From Paenibacillus peoriae (lineage in GTDB: Bacteria; Bacillota; Bacilli; Paenibacillales; Paenibacillaceae): a stretch of 64,000 nucleotides of DNA. The stretch lies in contig NZ_CP092831.1 of NCBI RefSeq assembly GCF_022531965.1, positions 834,001 to 898,000 on the forward strand, written 5' to 3'. The notes below the pieces were generated by a model. The model had not been told where the DNA came from. It searched no databases and saw nothing but the letters and a program-made list of their open reading frames with translations. Shown in pieces: positions 33,506-42,391 of this stretch. The position numbers were made by a program, and so were the translations under genes. How positions within the stretch are numbered: the stretch's first letter is position 1; each line of letters begins with the position of its first letter.

Positions 33506-34939
33506 ATGGAAGCAAAAGAAAAGCGGTATAAGCACATTTCTCAAGAAATTTTAAAATATATCGGTGGTGAAGAGAACATTATCGGTGTGGCCCATTGTGC
33601 CACAAGATTAAGAATTGTACTTGAGGACAATGAAAAAGCGGAATTAAAGAAGATTGAAGATATTGATCTGGTTAAAGGTGTTTTCATAGCGGGGGATCAA
33701 CTGCAGATCATTTTTGGAGCAGGGTTGGTCAATAATATCTATGCCGTGTTCTCCAAACTGACCGGAACAGAAGATATGTCATTAAGTGATGTCAAATCAA
33801 AGTCCGCACAAAAGCAAAATCCTTTTCAAAAAGCCATTAAATCGCTGTCAGATGTCTTCATTGAGATCATGCCGGGAATTCTCGCCGCCGCATTGTTAAT
33901 GGGGATAACCGGGCTGTTAGGTCAGAAGGGGTTATTTGGTCCTAAATCGATTGTGGAGATGTATCCAATTTTTCAAGGGATTAATCGCTTTGTTCAAATC
34001 GTTTCCACGGGTATTTTCACCATCCTGCCGCTGCTTGTTGTTTATTCTGCAACCAAGAGATATGGCGGTCGTCCTATTCTGGGGCTTGTGCTGGGTGCGA
34101 TTATGCTGCATCCGGCCCTGGCGGATGCCTTTGAGGTAGCTAAAGGGAGTCAAAATCCGGAATCGATCAGTCTTTTCGGCCTTCCCGTACAGTTGGTTGG
34201 ATTTCAGGGTGGTATTATTATTGCTCTAATGATGGGATACGTGGTAGCCAAGTTGGATCAGTTTTTTAACAAAAAGGTTCCAGACATGATTAAATTATTT
34301 TTGGCTCCGTTGCTGACGGTCTTTGTTTCTTCCCTGCTATTGTTTACGATTATCGGCCCTCTTGGGCGAGAGTTGGCCAGTCTAGTCACCGTTTCGCTGC
34401 TTTGGATGACGCAAAATCTTGGAATATTCGGTTTTATGTTTTTTGCAGGCATTCAGCAGATCATTGTTATTACAGGTTTACATCATGTTATGGGTGCGGT
34501 AGAAGCGCAGCTGTTAACCGATACAGGCAGAAATTTTATCAACCCATTGGCATCAGTAGCTTTGATGGCTCAAGGGGGCGCCGTTTTGGGGTATATTCTT
34601 TTGAATCGCAAAGACACTAAAGTTAAAGAAATGGGTTACTCTGCATTCGGGTCTGTACTTTTTGGAATCTCGGAACCAGCGATCTTCGGGGTCACTTTAA
34701 AGTATAAGTTCCCCTTAGTTGCTGGATGCCTCGGAGGAATGGTTGCGGGAGCATATGTATATTTAAGTAAACTGACAGCCATAGGATTCGGAACCACGGC
34801 TCTTCCGGGCTTTGCAATTGCAGCGTCGGATTATCACGGTCATATCAATTATCTTGTCGCTCATCTTATTGCCCTGTTATGTGGGGCATTATTTACCTTG
34901 GCTTACGGTGCTATCAAGAGCAAGAGGTCACGAGCCTGA
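33506..34939 (+). CDS. PTS permease EIIBC, sucrose/trehalose-type (Glc superfamily)
   Basis: Membrane sugar phosphotransferase component of 477 aa. The EIIB domain is N-terminal with the phospho-Cys in GVAHCATRLRIVL. The EIIC domain follows from about residue 110 with ten or so hydrophobic segments and blocks such as GITGLLGQKGLFG, ITGLHHVMGAVEAQLL and FGISEPAIFGV. There is no EIIA domain and no EIIA gene nearby, so it must use a cellular glucose-type EIIA. Being in one operon with a GH36 alpha-galactosidase, it probably imports an alpha-galactoside as its phosphate, or co-transports a related disaccharide. Confidence 0.87.
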   Translation: MEAKEKRYKHISQEILKYIGGEENIIGVAHCATRLRIVLEDNEKAELKKIEDIDLVKGVFIAGDQLQIIFGAGLVNNIYAVFSKLTGTEDMSLSDVKSKSAQKQNPFQKAIKSLSDVFIEIMPGILAAALLMGITGLLGQKGLFGPKSIVEMYPIFQGINRFVQIVSTGIFTILPLLVVYSATKRYGGRPILGLVLGAIMLHPALADAFEVAKGSQNPESISLFGLPVQLVGFQGGIIIALMMGYVVAKLDQFFNKKVPDMIKLFLAPLLTVFVSSLLLFTIIGPLGRELASLVTVSLLWMTQNLGIFGFMFFAGIQQIIVITGLHHVMGAVEAQLLTDTGRNFINPLASVALMAQGGAVLGYILLNRKDTKVKEMGYSAFGSVLFGISEPAIFGVTLKYKFPLVAGCLGGMVAGAYVYLSKLTAIGFGTTALPGFAIAASDYHGHINYLVAHLIALLCGALFTLAYGAIKSKRSRA

Positions 34940-35042
34940 ACCAAAAGAACATTAGCAGGTTGAAAAAATTAAGCTTTTATGAAAACGGTTAAAGGAAGAG
35001 AATATTTGTGGAATGGACAAGAGAGCATAGATGAAAAATTAA

Positions 35043-35089
35043 AAGGGCCGTCCTCCGTCGTTATAAACGACCGAGGATGGCCCTAAGTT
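35043..35089. terminator. Terminator after the PTS gene
   Basis: A long stem (AGGGCCGTCCTC..CGTCGTT paired with ..CGACCGAGGATGGCCCT) ends in a TTTT-containing tail. It also lies behind the convergent DinB gene. Confidence 0.8.
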
Positions 35090-35120
35090 TTACATAGGTA
35101 TGCATGTACATTCGTTAAAG

Positions 35121-35612
35121 CTAATCGATGCCACCATCGCTTTCAATCAGCCCTTTGCCGATTACATTGGCCGAAACCGGAGGCTTGCCGAGCTCCCGAG
35201 ACCATATGGACAATTGCCCAATATGGTGGATTTGGTGGGCAATGACATGGCGCATCACCTCGCCCCAGGCATCCATTACAATTCTGCCGTCCGGGAGGTG
35301 ATCTTCAAACCTTTTCCGTTCCAGACCATCATGCCAGGCGAGCACGAACGGCTCGACATTGAGTCGAAACTTCGCATCCAGCTCACGGACCTTGTCGAGC
35401 GTATCATACAGAGAGAAGTCCTCCTGAAAGTCGGGTTTGCCCTGAATCGTTTGAATCCAGCTCCACTCCACATCAACGATATGAAAGAGTGTCTTTAGAA
35501 TGCCGCCGACTCCGCCGACGCGTTGTTTCAGTAATTCCTCCTGCGACACCTCTTCACACCAGCGGTACCATTGTTCCCGAATCATCCAGTTGTAACGAAA
35601 AAAAGTCTGCAT
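35121..35612 (-). CDS. DinB-family putative metalloenzyme
   Basis: Four-helix-bundle protein of 163 aa of the DinB/YfiT superfamily, whose members often act as bacillithiol-dependent transferases. The three metal-binding His positions are visible: LFHIVDVEW (about residue 44) and HVIAHQIHHIGQL (about residues 122-130). RBS GGAGG precedes ATG. Substrate unknown. It stands alone between two terminators. Confidence 0.85.
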   Translation of the reverse strand: MQTFFRYNWMIREQWYRWCEEVSQEELLKQRVGGVGGILKTLFHIVDVEWSWIQTIQGKPDFQEDFSLYDTLDKVRELDAKFRLNVEPFVLAWHDGLERKRFEDHLPDGRIVMDAWGEVMRHVIAHQIHHIGQLSIWSRELGKPPVSANVIGKGLIESDGGID

Positions 35613-35672
35613 CCATCAACCTCCAGAGCCATATTTGAGAATCATCTCCACCAGTTTACCATGGAATGCCAA

Positions 35673-35717
35673 AAGGGCTGTCTCATTCGTAGAAAATCTA
35701 CTTTTGAGACAGCCCTT
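35673..35717 (-). terminator. Terminator of sodA
   Basis: AAGGGCTGTCTCA pairs with TGAGACAGCCCTT; on the minus strand it ends in TTTT. Confidence 0.8.
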
Positions 35718-35745
35718 ATTATAGGATAAGAATGTTGCTACTGGC

Positions 35746-36360
35746 TTATTTCTTTGCAGCCGCGTAACGTTTGTTGACTTCATCCCAGTTGATTACATTG
35801 TAGAAAGCTGAAATGTAGTCTGGGCGTTTGTTTTGATATTTCAGGTAGTAAGCATGCTCCCAAACGTCCAGTCCAAGTACCGGAGTCAGACCTTCAAACA
35901 GCGGGCTATCTTGGTTTGGAGTGCTAGTGATCGCCAGTTTGCCGTCTTTGCCGACAACCAACCAAGCCCAGCCGCTACCAAAACGAGTTGTAGCTGCTTT
36001 AGTGAAGTCTTCTTTAAATTTGTCATAGCCGCCCAGTTCATTGTTGATTGCTTCAGCAATTGCACCTGTTGGCTGTCCGCCACCGTTAGGACCGATAACT
36101 TCCCAGAACAGGCTGTGGTTGTGATGTCCACCACCGTTATTGCGAACCGCAGTGCGGATGCTTTCTGGAACGCTGTCCAGATTAGAGATCAGATCCTCCA
36201 GGCTTTTGCTTTGCAGTTCGGGAGCGCTCTCCAGAGCTGCGTTCAAGTTTGTAACATATGTGTTATGGTGACGATCATGGTGAATTTCCATTGTCTGTGC
36301 ATCAATGTGCGGTTCCAGTGCGTCTTTTGCGTAAGGAAGTTCTGGTAATTGAAATGCCAT
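35746..36360 (-). CDS. sodA: Superoxide dismutase, Mn/Fe type
   Basis: Cytoplasmic enzyme of 204 aa converting superoxide to hydrogen peroxide and oxygen. Metal ligands are visible: His 27 in MEIHHDRHH, His 82 in [11 protein letters not shown], Asp 165 and His 169 in [18 protein letters not shown]. The GGG before HHNH and later GSGWAWLV favour the Mn form. RBS AGGAGGG precedes ATG. A second SOD domain occurs in a fusion protein at 42565-43944. Confidence 0.96.
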   Translation of the reverse strand: MAFQLPELPYAKDALEPHIDAQTMEIHHDRHHNTYVTNLNAALESAPELQSKSLEDLISNLDSVPESIRTAVRNNGGGHHNHSLFWEVIGPNGGGQPTGAIAEAINNELGGYDKFKEDFTKAATTRFGSGWAWLVVGKDGKLAITSTPNQDSPLFEGLTPVLGLDVWEHAYYLKYQNKRPDYISAFYNVINWDEVNKRYAAAKK

Positions 36361-36570
36361 AGTAAATCCCTCCTGGTTATATGGTTGGGTAAGTGTTCCT
36401 ATGTAATAATACCCTCGACAGTTATATTAAACCGCATTCAGCCTATTTAATCAACATTTTTGTTTGTAAAATAGCAAACTGGGCAATACGGCCTGGTAGA
36501 TAGCATGTCCAAAAACCCGCTTAGAATACACAATACATAGGTAATAAGAGGTAAATTGTGAACATTAAAA

Positions 36571-36598
36571 TGTAAACGCTTTATATACAGCGCTTACA
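36571..36598. promoter_or_regulatory. Inverted repeat upstream of sodA / GNAT gene
   Basis: TGTAAACGCT and AGCGCTTACA form a 10-bp inverted repeat with one mismatch and an 8-bp spacer. Each arm resembles half of a CcpA cre site, so it may be a regulator-binding site in the 520-bp gap between divergent genes. Confidence 0.4.
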
Positions 36599-36678
36599 TG
36601 AGAAAAAGGGATGTATTCCGTCAAAAAGTATGGTTTAATGGTCAAGGAAGCAGAAATTTCGGCTTTTTTGTCGTCTGC

Positions 36679-36705
36679 TATAATCTGTCATGTCTATGAC
36701 ATGAC
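36679..36705 (+). promoter_or_regulatory. TATAAT box followed by a perfect dyad
   Basis: TATAAT (36679-36684) is followed at once by GTCATGTC-TAT-GACATGAC (36687-36705), a perfect 8-bp inverted repeat lying where transcription would start. No good -35 is visible. It looks like an operator-controlled promoter toward the GNAT gene. Confidence 0.45.
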
Positions 36706-36880
36706 GAACTTGAGGGCATACACCCTTTTCCTGTTCTTCATTTCATATATAGCAGATCGTATGCATTTTTATCATAATGCCTTGTGATTAACACCATGAT
36801 AAGAAATTTAAGGATTTATGTAAAAATGACGGTGCTGTCTCAATTTTTTTATTATGCTTACGAAAAGGGAGATATTACTT

Positions 36881-37306
36881 ATGCACGTTCGTTCCTTTCA
36901 ATTAAGTGATGTGAACTCAGTAACGGAACTCATGCAAATTGCCTTGTCAGAGGAGTGCTACAAAGAGACGGTGAAAGCATTTGCCCGTCAGCTTTCGTGG
37001 GATTCCGGTTTGATTATCGTTGCAGAAGAAGAGGGAGAGATCGTGGGTGCTTTGATCGGCACGATCGATCAGAATGATGGTTGTTACTATCGTATCGCTA
37101 TTCACCCGGATCGTCGTCGGATGGGAATCGGCAAATCGCTTGTGGAGTCCATGGAGCAGCGTTTTCAGCAACGTAAGGTTAGCCGTATTTGGGTAGCGGG
37201 GGACAAGCATAACAGTGTGGCCATGCCTTTGTACGAAGCGATGGGCTATGGAGCAAGCCAGATTTTACAGGCTTTTCAGAAGCTGAGTATTTTGGCGCCT
37301 CATTAA
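36881..37306 (+). CDS. GNAT-family N-acetyltransferase
   Basis: Small acetyltransferase of 141 aa. The acetyl-CoA pyrophosphate loop is in HPDRRRMGIGKSLVESM. The preceding strands GLIIVAEEEGEIVGALIG and the late YEAMGYGA are also typical. Substrate unknown. The frame is open from 36854, but AGGGAG lies 9 nt before ATG 36881, which also aligns with the family N-terminus (MHVRSFQLSDVNSV). A single gene with a weak terminator behind it. Confidence 0.85.
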   Translation: MHVRSFQLSDVNSVTELMQIALSEECYKETVKAFARQLSWDSGLIIVAEEEGEIVGALIGTIDQNDGCYYRIAIHPDRRRMGIGKSLVESMEQRFQQRKVSRIWVAGDKHNSVAMPLYEAMGYGASQILQAFQKLSILAPH

Positions 37307-37360
37307 TTGGAAATCGAAATAAAGAGAATTGAATAACATTAAGTATAATATTTACATTTA

Positions 37361-37408
37361 GAGCATATCTGAGTAACCGTTGCAATCGGGTACGGGATAT
37401 GCTTTTCT
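37361..37408 (+). terminator. Terminator after the GNAT gene
   Basis: GAGCATATC pairs with GATATGCTT over a partly paired loop, followed by TTC. Imperfect. Confidence 0.5.
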
Positions 37409-37437
37409 ATTTATAACAGGGTTGAGGAGGTTTAATT

Positions 37438-38022
37438 ATGGACGCTTTGGCTCCTTCGTCAGGCCCGCCTCCCTCGCCGGAAACGTCCAAACAAGCAGGT
37501 CGCTCTGGTTACATACGCGATTGGTTAGTCACTCTTCTGATCGCTATGGTCGTCTTGCTGCTTCTGAACCTGTTTGTATTTAACTTGTCCACGGTTAGAG
37601 GACATTCGATGCAGCCGACGCTAATGGAAAGCCAGCATTTGTTCGTTAACAAGCTGGTTTATAATTTTCATGATCCGGGCAGGGGGGACATTGTGATTTT
37701 AAAAGATCCCGATTCCAAGCTGTCGAGCCCAAGATTTTTAGTGAAAAGAGTCATAGGTATTCCCGGAGATGTAATCCGAGTTGAACATAATCATTTGTAT
37801 GTGAACGGTGAACTGCTAAATGAACCTTACACCAACTCTGACGTGGAGGATGGTGATTATGGTCCTTTTACGGTGGAACCGGGGCACTTTTTTGTCATGG
37901 GAGATAATCGCCATACTGCAGCAAGCAAGGATAGCCGCTATTTTGGCAGCATTAAATCTCAAGATTTACTGGGACGTGCAGAATTTATATTTTGGCCGAT
38001 ATCTGAGTGGAAGTGGCTATAG
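37438..38022 (+). CDS. sipS: Type I signal peptidase
   Basis: Membrane-bound protease of 194 aa that cleaves Sec and Tat signal peptides. A Pro/Ser-rich cytoplasmic N-terminus is followed by one membrane segment (about residues 30-48). The catalytic Ser 57 lies in VRGHSMQPTL and Lys 103 in FLVKRVIGIPGD; the later GDNRHTAASKDSRYFG box is typical of the Gram-positive SipS type. RBS GAGGAGG. rnhA begins just 38 bp later, so they may be co-transcribed. The symbol stands for the family; several paralogues are usual. Confidence 0.93.
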   Translation: MDALAPSSGPPPSPETSKQAGRSGYIRDWLVTLLIAMVVLLLLNLFVFNLSTVRGHSMQPTLMESQHLFVNKLVYNFHDPGRGDIVILKDPDSKLSSPRFLVKRVIGIPGDVIRVEHNHLYVNGELLNEPYTNSDVEDGDYGPFTVEPGHFFVMGDNRHTAASKDSRYFGSIKSQDLLGRAEFIFWPISEWKWL

Positions 38023-38060
38023 AGCAACTAAAGTCTGAAATCAAGGAAAGGAAGAGGATG

Positions 38061-38498
38061 ATGAAAGAAGTGATGGTATATACCGACGGTGCTTGTTCGG
38101 GAAATCCGGGTCCTGGGGGCTGGGGGATCGTTCTGCTGTATGGGGAGCATCGTAAGGAGCTGTCAGGTGCCGAGAAAATGACGACAAACAACCGTATGGA
38201 GATTAAGTCCGTGATTGAAGCACTGAAGCTGCTCAAGGAGCCTTGCCATGTGAAAGTACACAGTGACTCTGCCTATGTCGTCAATTGCTTCAAACAGGGC
38301 TGGATTAAGAACTGGCTTCGTAATGGCTGGCGCAACAGTAAAAATCAGCCAGTGGAGAATAAGGAATTATGGGAAGAGCTGTGGGAACTGATGGGTAAGC
38401 ATGAGGTTGAATATGTGAAGGTTAAGGGGCACAGTGACAACGAACTGAATAATCGTTGTGATTTTCTAGCGACCAGTGCTGTTAAAAATTTACGGTAG
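38061..38498 (+). CDS. rnhA: Ribonuclease HI
   Basis: Cytoplasmic nuclease of 145 aa that degrades the RNA strand of RNA-DNA hybrids. The four acidic active-site residues are present: Asp 9 (VYTDGACSGNPG), Glu 47 (TTNNRMEIKS), Asp 69 (VHSDSAYV) and Asp 134 (NNRCDFLA). The basic handle WIKNWLRNGWRNSKN is the type-1 form. The frame runs from 38007, but AAAGGAAGAGG precedes the ATGs at 38058 and 38061. Confidence 0.94.
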   Translation: MKEVMVYTDGACSGNPGPGGWGIVLLYGEHRKELSGAEKMTTNNRMEIKSVIEALKLLKEPCHVKVHSDSAYVVNCFKQGWIKNWLRNGWRNSKNQPVENKELWEELWELMGKHEVEYVKVKGHSDNELNNRCDFLATSAVKNLR

Positions 38499-38527
38499 CA
38501 TCTGCTGCTATTTTCTGTTGAAATTTG

Positions 38528-38558
38528 AGATATGAGAATTTTGCAAATTCTCATATCT
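38528..38558. repeat. Perfect AT-rich hairpin between rnhA and queG-ogt
   Basis: A perfect 14-bp inverted repeat (AGATATGAGAATTT / AAATTCTCATATCT) with a 3-nt loop and no T-tract. It may be an operator or RNA hairpin; it ends 36 bp before the next start codon. Confidence 0.6.
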
Positions 38559-38593
38559 GTAATGATAAAAAGTGGAAGAGAGGTGAGTATCGG

Positions 38594-40342
38594 ATGCAAC
38601 GCGGATTGACTCAGGCGGCTGCCGGAACCGCTTCGACTTGGGCTTCGCTCAAGCAGGAAATTATTGAGGCGGCTCCAGGGCTGGGTATCGACTCCATCGG
38701 GTTCGCATCCGCCGACCCCTTTCTGTCTCTGAAAGCTATATTGGAAGAGCATCGTGCGAAAGGCTATGAATCCGGCTTTGAGGAGCCAGATATTGATAAG
38801 CGGATCTACCCGGAGCTGTATGGCTCACAGCCTGCATCTCTGATTGCTATTGCAGTGGCGTATCCTTCCAAAATGAAGGACCCGCCGAAGTCGGACAAGG
38901 GGAAGTACCGTGGTATTTTGGCGCGTTCAGCCTGGGGGAAAGATTATCATCTGGTACTACGCGAAGCGATGGAAAAGCTTGAGGCTTTTATAAGCGAGCG
39001 GGTGCCTGATGCCATTATGAAAAACATGGTGGATACCGGAGAATTGTCGGATCGGGCCGTTGCGGAACGGGCAGGGATTGGCTTTAGCGGCAAAAATACG
39101 ATGATGATTTCACCGACGCTGGGTTCATGGATCTATCTAGGTGAGCTGTTGACGAACATTCCTTTCCAGCCAGATGAACCGGTAACGGAGGGTTGCGGCG
39201 AGTGTACCAAATGTTTGGATGCCTGTCCTACGGGCGCGCTTGTGGGTCCTGGACAGCTGAATGCCCAGCGGTGCGTATCCTTTTTGACGCAAACGAAGGG
39301 CTTTCTGGATGAGGAGTTTATGCGGAAGATAGGGAATCGGCTGTACGGATGTGATACTTGCCAAATGGTATGCCCCAAAAATCGGGGTCTCAACTGGGAT
39401 CACCATCCCGAGCTTACACCCGATCCTGAAATTGTGAAGCCGTTGCTGCTGCCGTTATTGGATTTGAGCAACCGTGAATTCAAAGACCGATTTGGTCAAA
39501 GTGCGGCGGCTTGGCGGGGGAAGAAGCCCATTCAACGCAATGCAGTCATTGGACTGGGCAATTTCAAAGATATCAGTGCGGTGCCCAAATTAACGGAGGT
39601 TTTATTGGATGATCCGCGTCCTGAGCTGCGAGGCACGGCGGCGTGGGCTTTGAGTCGAATAGGAGGGGAAAACGCTATGACAGCGATCAAGCAAGCATCA
39701 GAGAAGGAACAACATGAGCAAGTACGCGAAATGATCGCGCAAGCGCATTCCAAACTAGAGGAACAAGAGCAGGCAGAAGAGCTAAAGGCATCTGAATTAT
39801 CAAAATCAGAAGTAACGGCCGGGGATTCACAGGGTCCAACCACCATTTATTATGATGAGATGGAGACACCTGTGGGCACGTTAACGCTGTGCGCTACGGA
39901 TCGGGGGCTGTGTCGAATAGACTATGGCGTTTTTCATGCGAAGGAAGCACTGCTTCAGCAATGGGCCCGAACATGGATTGGGGAATACGTCTATGTGCAT
40001 GAGCCGGAAAAGCTGCGCGAAGCCGCGGATCAACTGCGTGAATATTTTGCGGGAGAACGACGGGAATTCAGTATAGCCTATGATTTGAGAGGCACCCCTT
40101 TTCAAGAGCAGGTATGGCGTGCACTGCAAAGTATTCCGTACGGACAAAGTGTGTCCTACAAAGATATTGCGGAATCGATCGGACGAGCCAAGGCGGTACG
40201 TGCTGTGGGTGAAGCCAATAACAAAAATCCGTTACCCATTCTGTTTCCATGTCACCGGGTATCAGGTGCTAACGGAAGTTTGGTCGGTTATGCTGGAGGC
40301 TTACCAGTTAAGACGAAGCTGCTGGAATTGGAGAAACAATAA
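38594..40342 (+). CDS. Fusion of epoxyqueuosine reductase (QueG) and O6-alkylguanine-DNA methyltransferase (Ogt)
   Basis: Single open frame of 582 aa. Residues 1 to about 390 are QueG, the cobalamin and Fe-S enzyme for the last step of queuosine synthesis in tRNA: DTGELSDRAVAERAGIGF, two 4Fe-4S motifs CGECTKCLDACP and CDTCQMVCPK, and a HEAT-like repeat tail (RPELRGTAAWALSRIGG). After a charged linker (about 375-415) residues to the end are an Ogt/MGMT domain: YYDEMETPVGTLTL, GTPFQEQVWRALQSIPYGQ, and the active-site Cys in LFPCHRVSGANG (about residue 552), which takes alkyl groups from guanine. Both active sites look complete. ATG 38594 is chosen behind GAGAGGTGAG. Confidence 0.92.
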   Translation: MQRGLTQAAAGTASTWASLKQEIIEAAPGLGIDSIGFASADPFLSLKAILEEHRAKGYESGFEEPDIDKRIYPELYGSQPASLIAIAVAYPSKMKDPPKSDKGKYRGILARSAWGKDYHLVLREAMEKLEAFISERVPDAIMKNMVDTGELSDRAVAERAGIGFSGKNTMMISPTLGSWIYLGELLTNIPFQPDEPVTEGCGECTKCLDACPTGALVGPGQLNAQRCVSFLTQTKGFLDEEFMRKIGNRLYGCDTCQMVCPKNRGLNWDHHPELTPDPEIVKPLLLPLLDLSNREFKDRFGQSAAAWRGKKPIQRNAVIGLGNFKDISAVPKLTEVLLDDPRPELRGTAAWALSRIGGENAMTAIKQASEKEQHEQVREMIAQAHSKLEEQEQAEELKASELSKSEVTAGDSQGPTTIYYDEMETPVGTLTLCATDRGLCRIDYGVFHAKEALLQQWARTWIGEYVYVHEPEKLREAADQLREYFAGERREFSIAYDLRGTPFQEQVWRALQSIPYGQSVSYKDIAESIGRAKAVRAVGEANNKNPLPILFPCHRVSGANGSLVGYAGGLPVKTKLLELEKQ

Positions 40343-40449
40343 GGACATATGTTTGCAAAAAGTGATTTGCTAGCTGTCCCATGTTTTGCTATGATAGGTT
40401 CGTGTGTAATTCAAGATGTTTCATATAAATATACAGAGGTGACGACTTC

Positions 40450-40704
40450 GTGGTGTGGAATATTGTCATTCCGATTATTACCCTGATTGCTGGTTTGGTT
40501 GGGGGATTTTTCATCGGTGCTTATTATCTTCGTAAACAGCTTGAAAAGATGCAAAACGACCCTGAAACGCTGCAAAAAATGGCTAAACAGATGGGTTACA
40601 ACCTGAATGGGAAACAAATGCAAAAAGCCCAGCAGATGATGAAGAACCAACAGTTCTCCAAAAGTCAGCCTGGTCCGCGTAAAAATCAGGGCCGTCGGAA
40701 ATAA
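40450..40704 (+). CDS. yneF: YneF family (UPF0154) membrane protein
   Basis: Small protein of 84 aa. One N-terminal membrane segment (IVIPIITLIAGLVGGFFIGAYY, about residues 4-25) is followed by a basic cytoplasmic tail with the family block QLEKMQNDPETLQKMAKQMG and a Gln/Lys-rich end. Function unknown in the family. GTG start(s) follow GAGGTGACG. It lies 54 bp upstream of folE in the same direction. Confidence 0.85.
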   Translation: MVWNIVIPIITLIAGLVGGFFIGAYYLRKQLEKMQNDPETLQKMAKQMGYNLNGKQMQKAQQMMKNQQFSKSQPGPRKNQGRRK

Positions 40705-40758
40705 TGAGCAACGTGAGTACGGATGCCGCATGAGGTTGCTGCATAGAGGAGGATTACT

Positions 40759-41352
40759 GTGGCTGGCGTAAAAGATTATATTAACCGCAAAGCTGCGGAT
40801 AACCGGGATAAAATCGAGTACCATGTGGAGCAGATTTTACAACTGATCGGTGAGGACCCCAAGCGTGAAGGGTTGTTGGAAACACCGGCACGCGTTGCGC
40901 GCATGTATGAGGAAATATTTGCGGGTTATGAGGTTGATCCCCGGGATGCGTTGGGTGTGACATTTGACGAGAATCACGAGGAGCTTGTGATCGTGAAGGA
41001 CATCGTCTATTACAGCCAGTGTGAGCACCATATGGCTCCTTTCTTCGGAAAAGTGCATATCGGCTATGTACCCAGCGGCAAAATTGTAGGATTGAGCAAG
41101 CTTGCACGCCTGGTAGAGGCAGTGACCCGCCGATTGCAGGTACAGGAGCGTATTACTTCACAGATCGCTGATATTTTAAATGAAGCGGTCTCCGCTCACG
41201 GGGTTATGGTAGTCGTAGAAGGCGAGCACCTGTGCATGTGTGCAAGAGGTGTCAAAAAGCCTGGTAGCAAAACAGTAACGTCTGCGGTACGCGGTACGTT
41301 TCGTGATGATGCTGCGCAGCGCGCAGAGTTTCTGTCGCTGCTCAAGGATTGA
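40759..41352 (+). CDS. folE: GTP cyclohydrolase I
   Basis: Cytoplasmic enzyme of 197 aa that converts GTP to dihydroneopterin triphosphate, first step of folate synthesis (and of queuosine precursors, whose last step enzyme is coded just upstream). Zinc and active-site motifs are [22 protein letters not shown] and [21 protein letters not shown]. Length fits. GTG start behind AGAGGAGG. A terminator follows. Confidence 0.95.
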   Translation: MAGVKDYINRKAADNRDKIEYHVEQILQLIGEDPKREGLLETPARVARMYEEIFAGYEVDPRDALGVTFDENHEELVIVKDIVYYSQCEHHMAPFFGKVHIGYVPSGKIVGLSKLARLVEAVTRRLQVQERITSQIADILNEAVSAHGVMVVVEGEHLCMCARGVKKPGSKTVTSAVRGTFRDDAAQRAEFLSLLKD

Positions 41353-41383
41353 TCGAACATCGCAAGACGTTTATGTGATGAAC

Positions 41384-41424
41384 AAAAAAGGGTGGTTTAC
41401 GCATAGGCGTAGCCACCTTTTTTT
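41384..41424 (+). terminator. Terminator after folE
   Basis: AAAAAAGGGTGG pairs with CCACCTTTTTTT, with an imperfect inner part, ending in a T-run. Confidence 0.75.
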
Positions 41425-41514
41425 GTTAACATCAGATATAGACGACGGGATAGCCGCCTTAAAATTACGATTAGCCTATGGATAACAGTTATTTTTGTAG
41501 ATAGGGGATAACGT

Positions 41515-42360
41515 ATGGAGAATGTACATAGATCAACAGAAAAAACAACAGCTTTGCCTGAGTTGCAGTGGCTTGAAGCACCACTTGCGGACACTCAGGA
41601 GGATGTTTTGTCTCCGCTGGCTTGGGAGGAGCTGGCCTGTCGGCAAGTAGGGAAAGGAGCTGCACCCATTTTGCATCTATGGCGGCATCCGTCAGCGCTT
41701 GTGATCGGTCACCGGGACCGCAGGCTCCCTTACGCCCCACAGGCGATGGAGCGAGTGCGCAGCGCGGGAACCTCGGTATGCGTACGCCCCTCGGGGGGAG
41801 CGGCCGTCATGCTGGACAGGGGGGTGTTGAACCTGTCCTTGATCCTGCCGAATCCACAGCGGGCCATCAGCCTGCATGAGGATTTTCGGCTCATGGCAGG
41901 GCTAATTGCCGATGCGCTGGTTCCGTGGTCTGGCGAGGCGCAGACCGGAGAAATCCCCGGGTCCTTCTGTCCCGGGGATTACGATGTCAGCGTCCGGGGC
42001 CGCAAGTTTTGCGGCATTGCACAGCGACGTCAAGCCAAGGCGTATATCATCACAGCCTTCGTGATGATTGAGGGCAGCGGTGCAGAGCGTGCACAGGCGG
42101 TACAGCAATTCTATACAGAGGCAGCCGGAGATACGTCGACAGGCGTGCAGCAGCAGGATTACCCCCGGGTGAATCCAGCAACGATGGGTAGCCTGGCAGA
42201 GCTGGCTGGAGTGCCGTCTGTTGAGGCGTACACGGCATCTTTACGCCGTGTCGTCGAGAGCCAGACAGCCATTTTACCTGCCGATAGCTGGCTGGTACAA
42301 CCGGAAGGATGGACCGAACAAATGGCAGCGCTCAGAGAGCGATACGATTTGCAGGTGTAG
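41515..42360 (+). CDS. lipL: Octanoyl-[GcvH]:protein N-octanoyltransferase
   Basis: Cytoplasmic enzyme of 281 aa moving octanoyl groups from GcvH to the E2 subunits of 2-oxoacid dehydrogenases in the Bacillus lipoate pathway. The LplA/LipB fold motifs are VCVRPSGGAAVMLDRGVLN and the LipL-type active-site region GSFCPGDYDVSVRGRKFCGIAQRR, with the nucleophile Cys at about residue 152. RBS AGGGGA. The repeat element starts 32 bp after its stop. Confidence 0.88.
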   Translation: MENVHRSTEKTTALPELQWLEAPLADTQEDVLSPLAWEELACRQVGKGAAPILHLWRHPSALVIGHRDRRLPYAPQAMERVRSAGTSVCVRPSGGAAVMLDRGVLNLSLILPNPQRAISLHEDFRLMAGLIADALVPWSGEAQTGEIPGSFCPGDYDVSVRGRKFCGIAQRRQAKAYIITAFVMIEGSGAERAQAVQQFYTEAAGDTSTGVQQQDYPRVNPATMGSLAELAGVPSVEAYTASLRRVVESQTAILPADSWLVQPEGWTEQMAALRERYDLQV

Positions 42361-42391
42361 TTTGTCTTTAGCTTAGAAGCCTATTAGTGCG

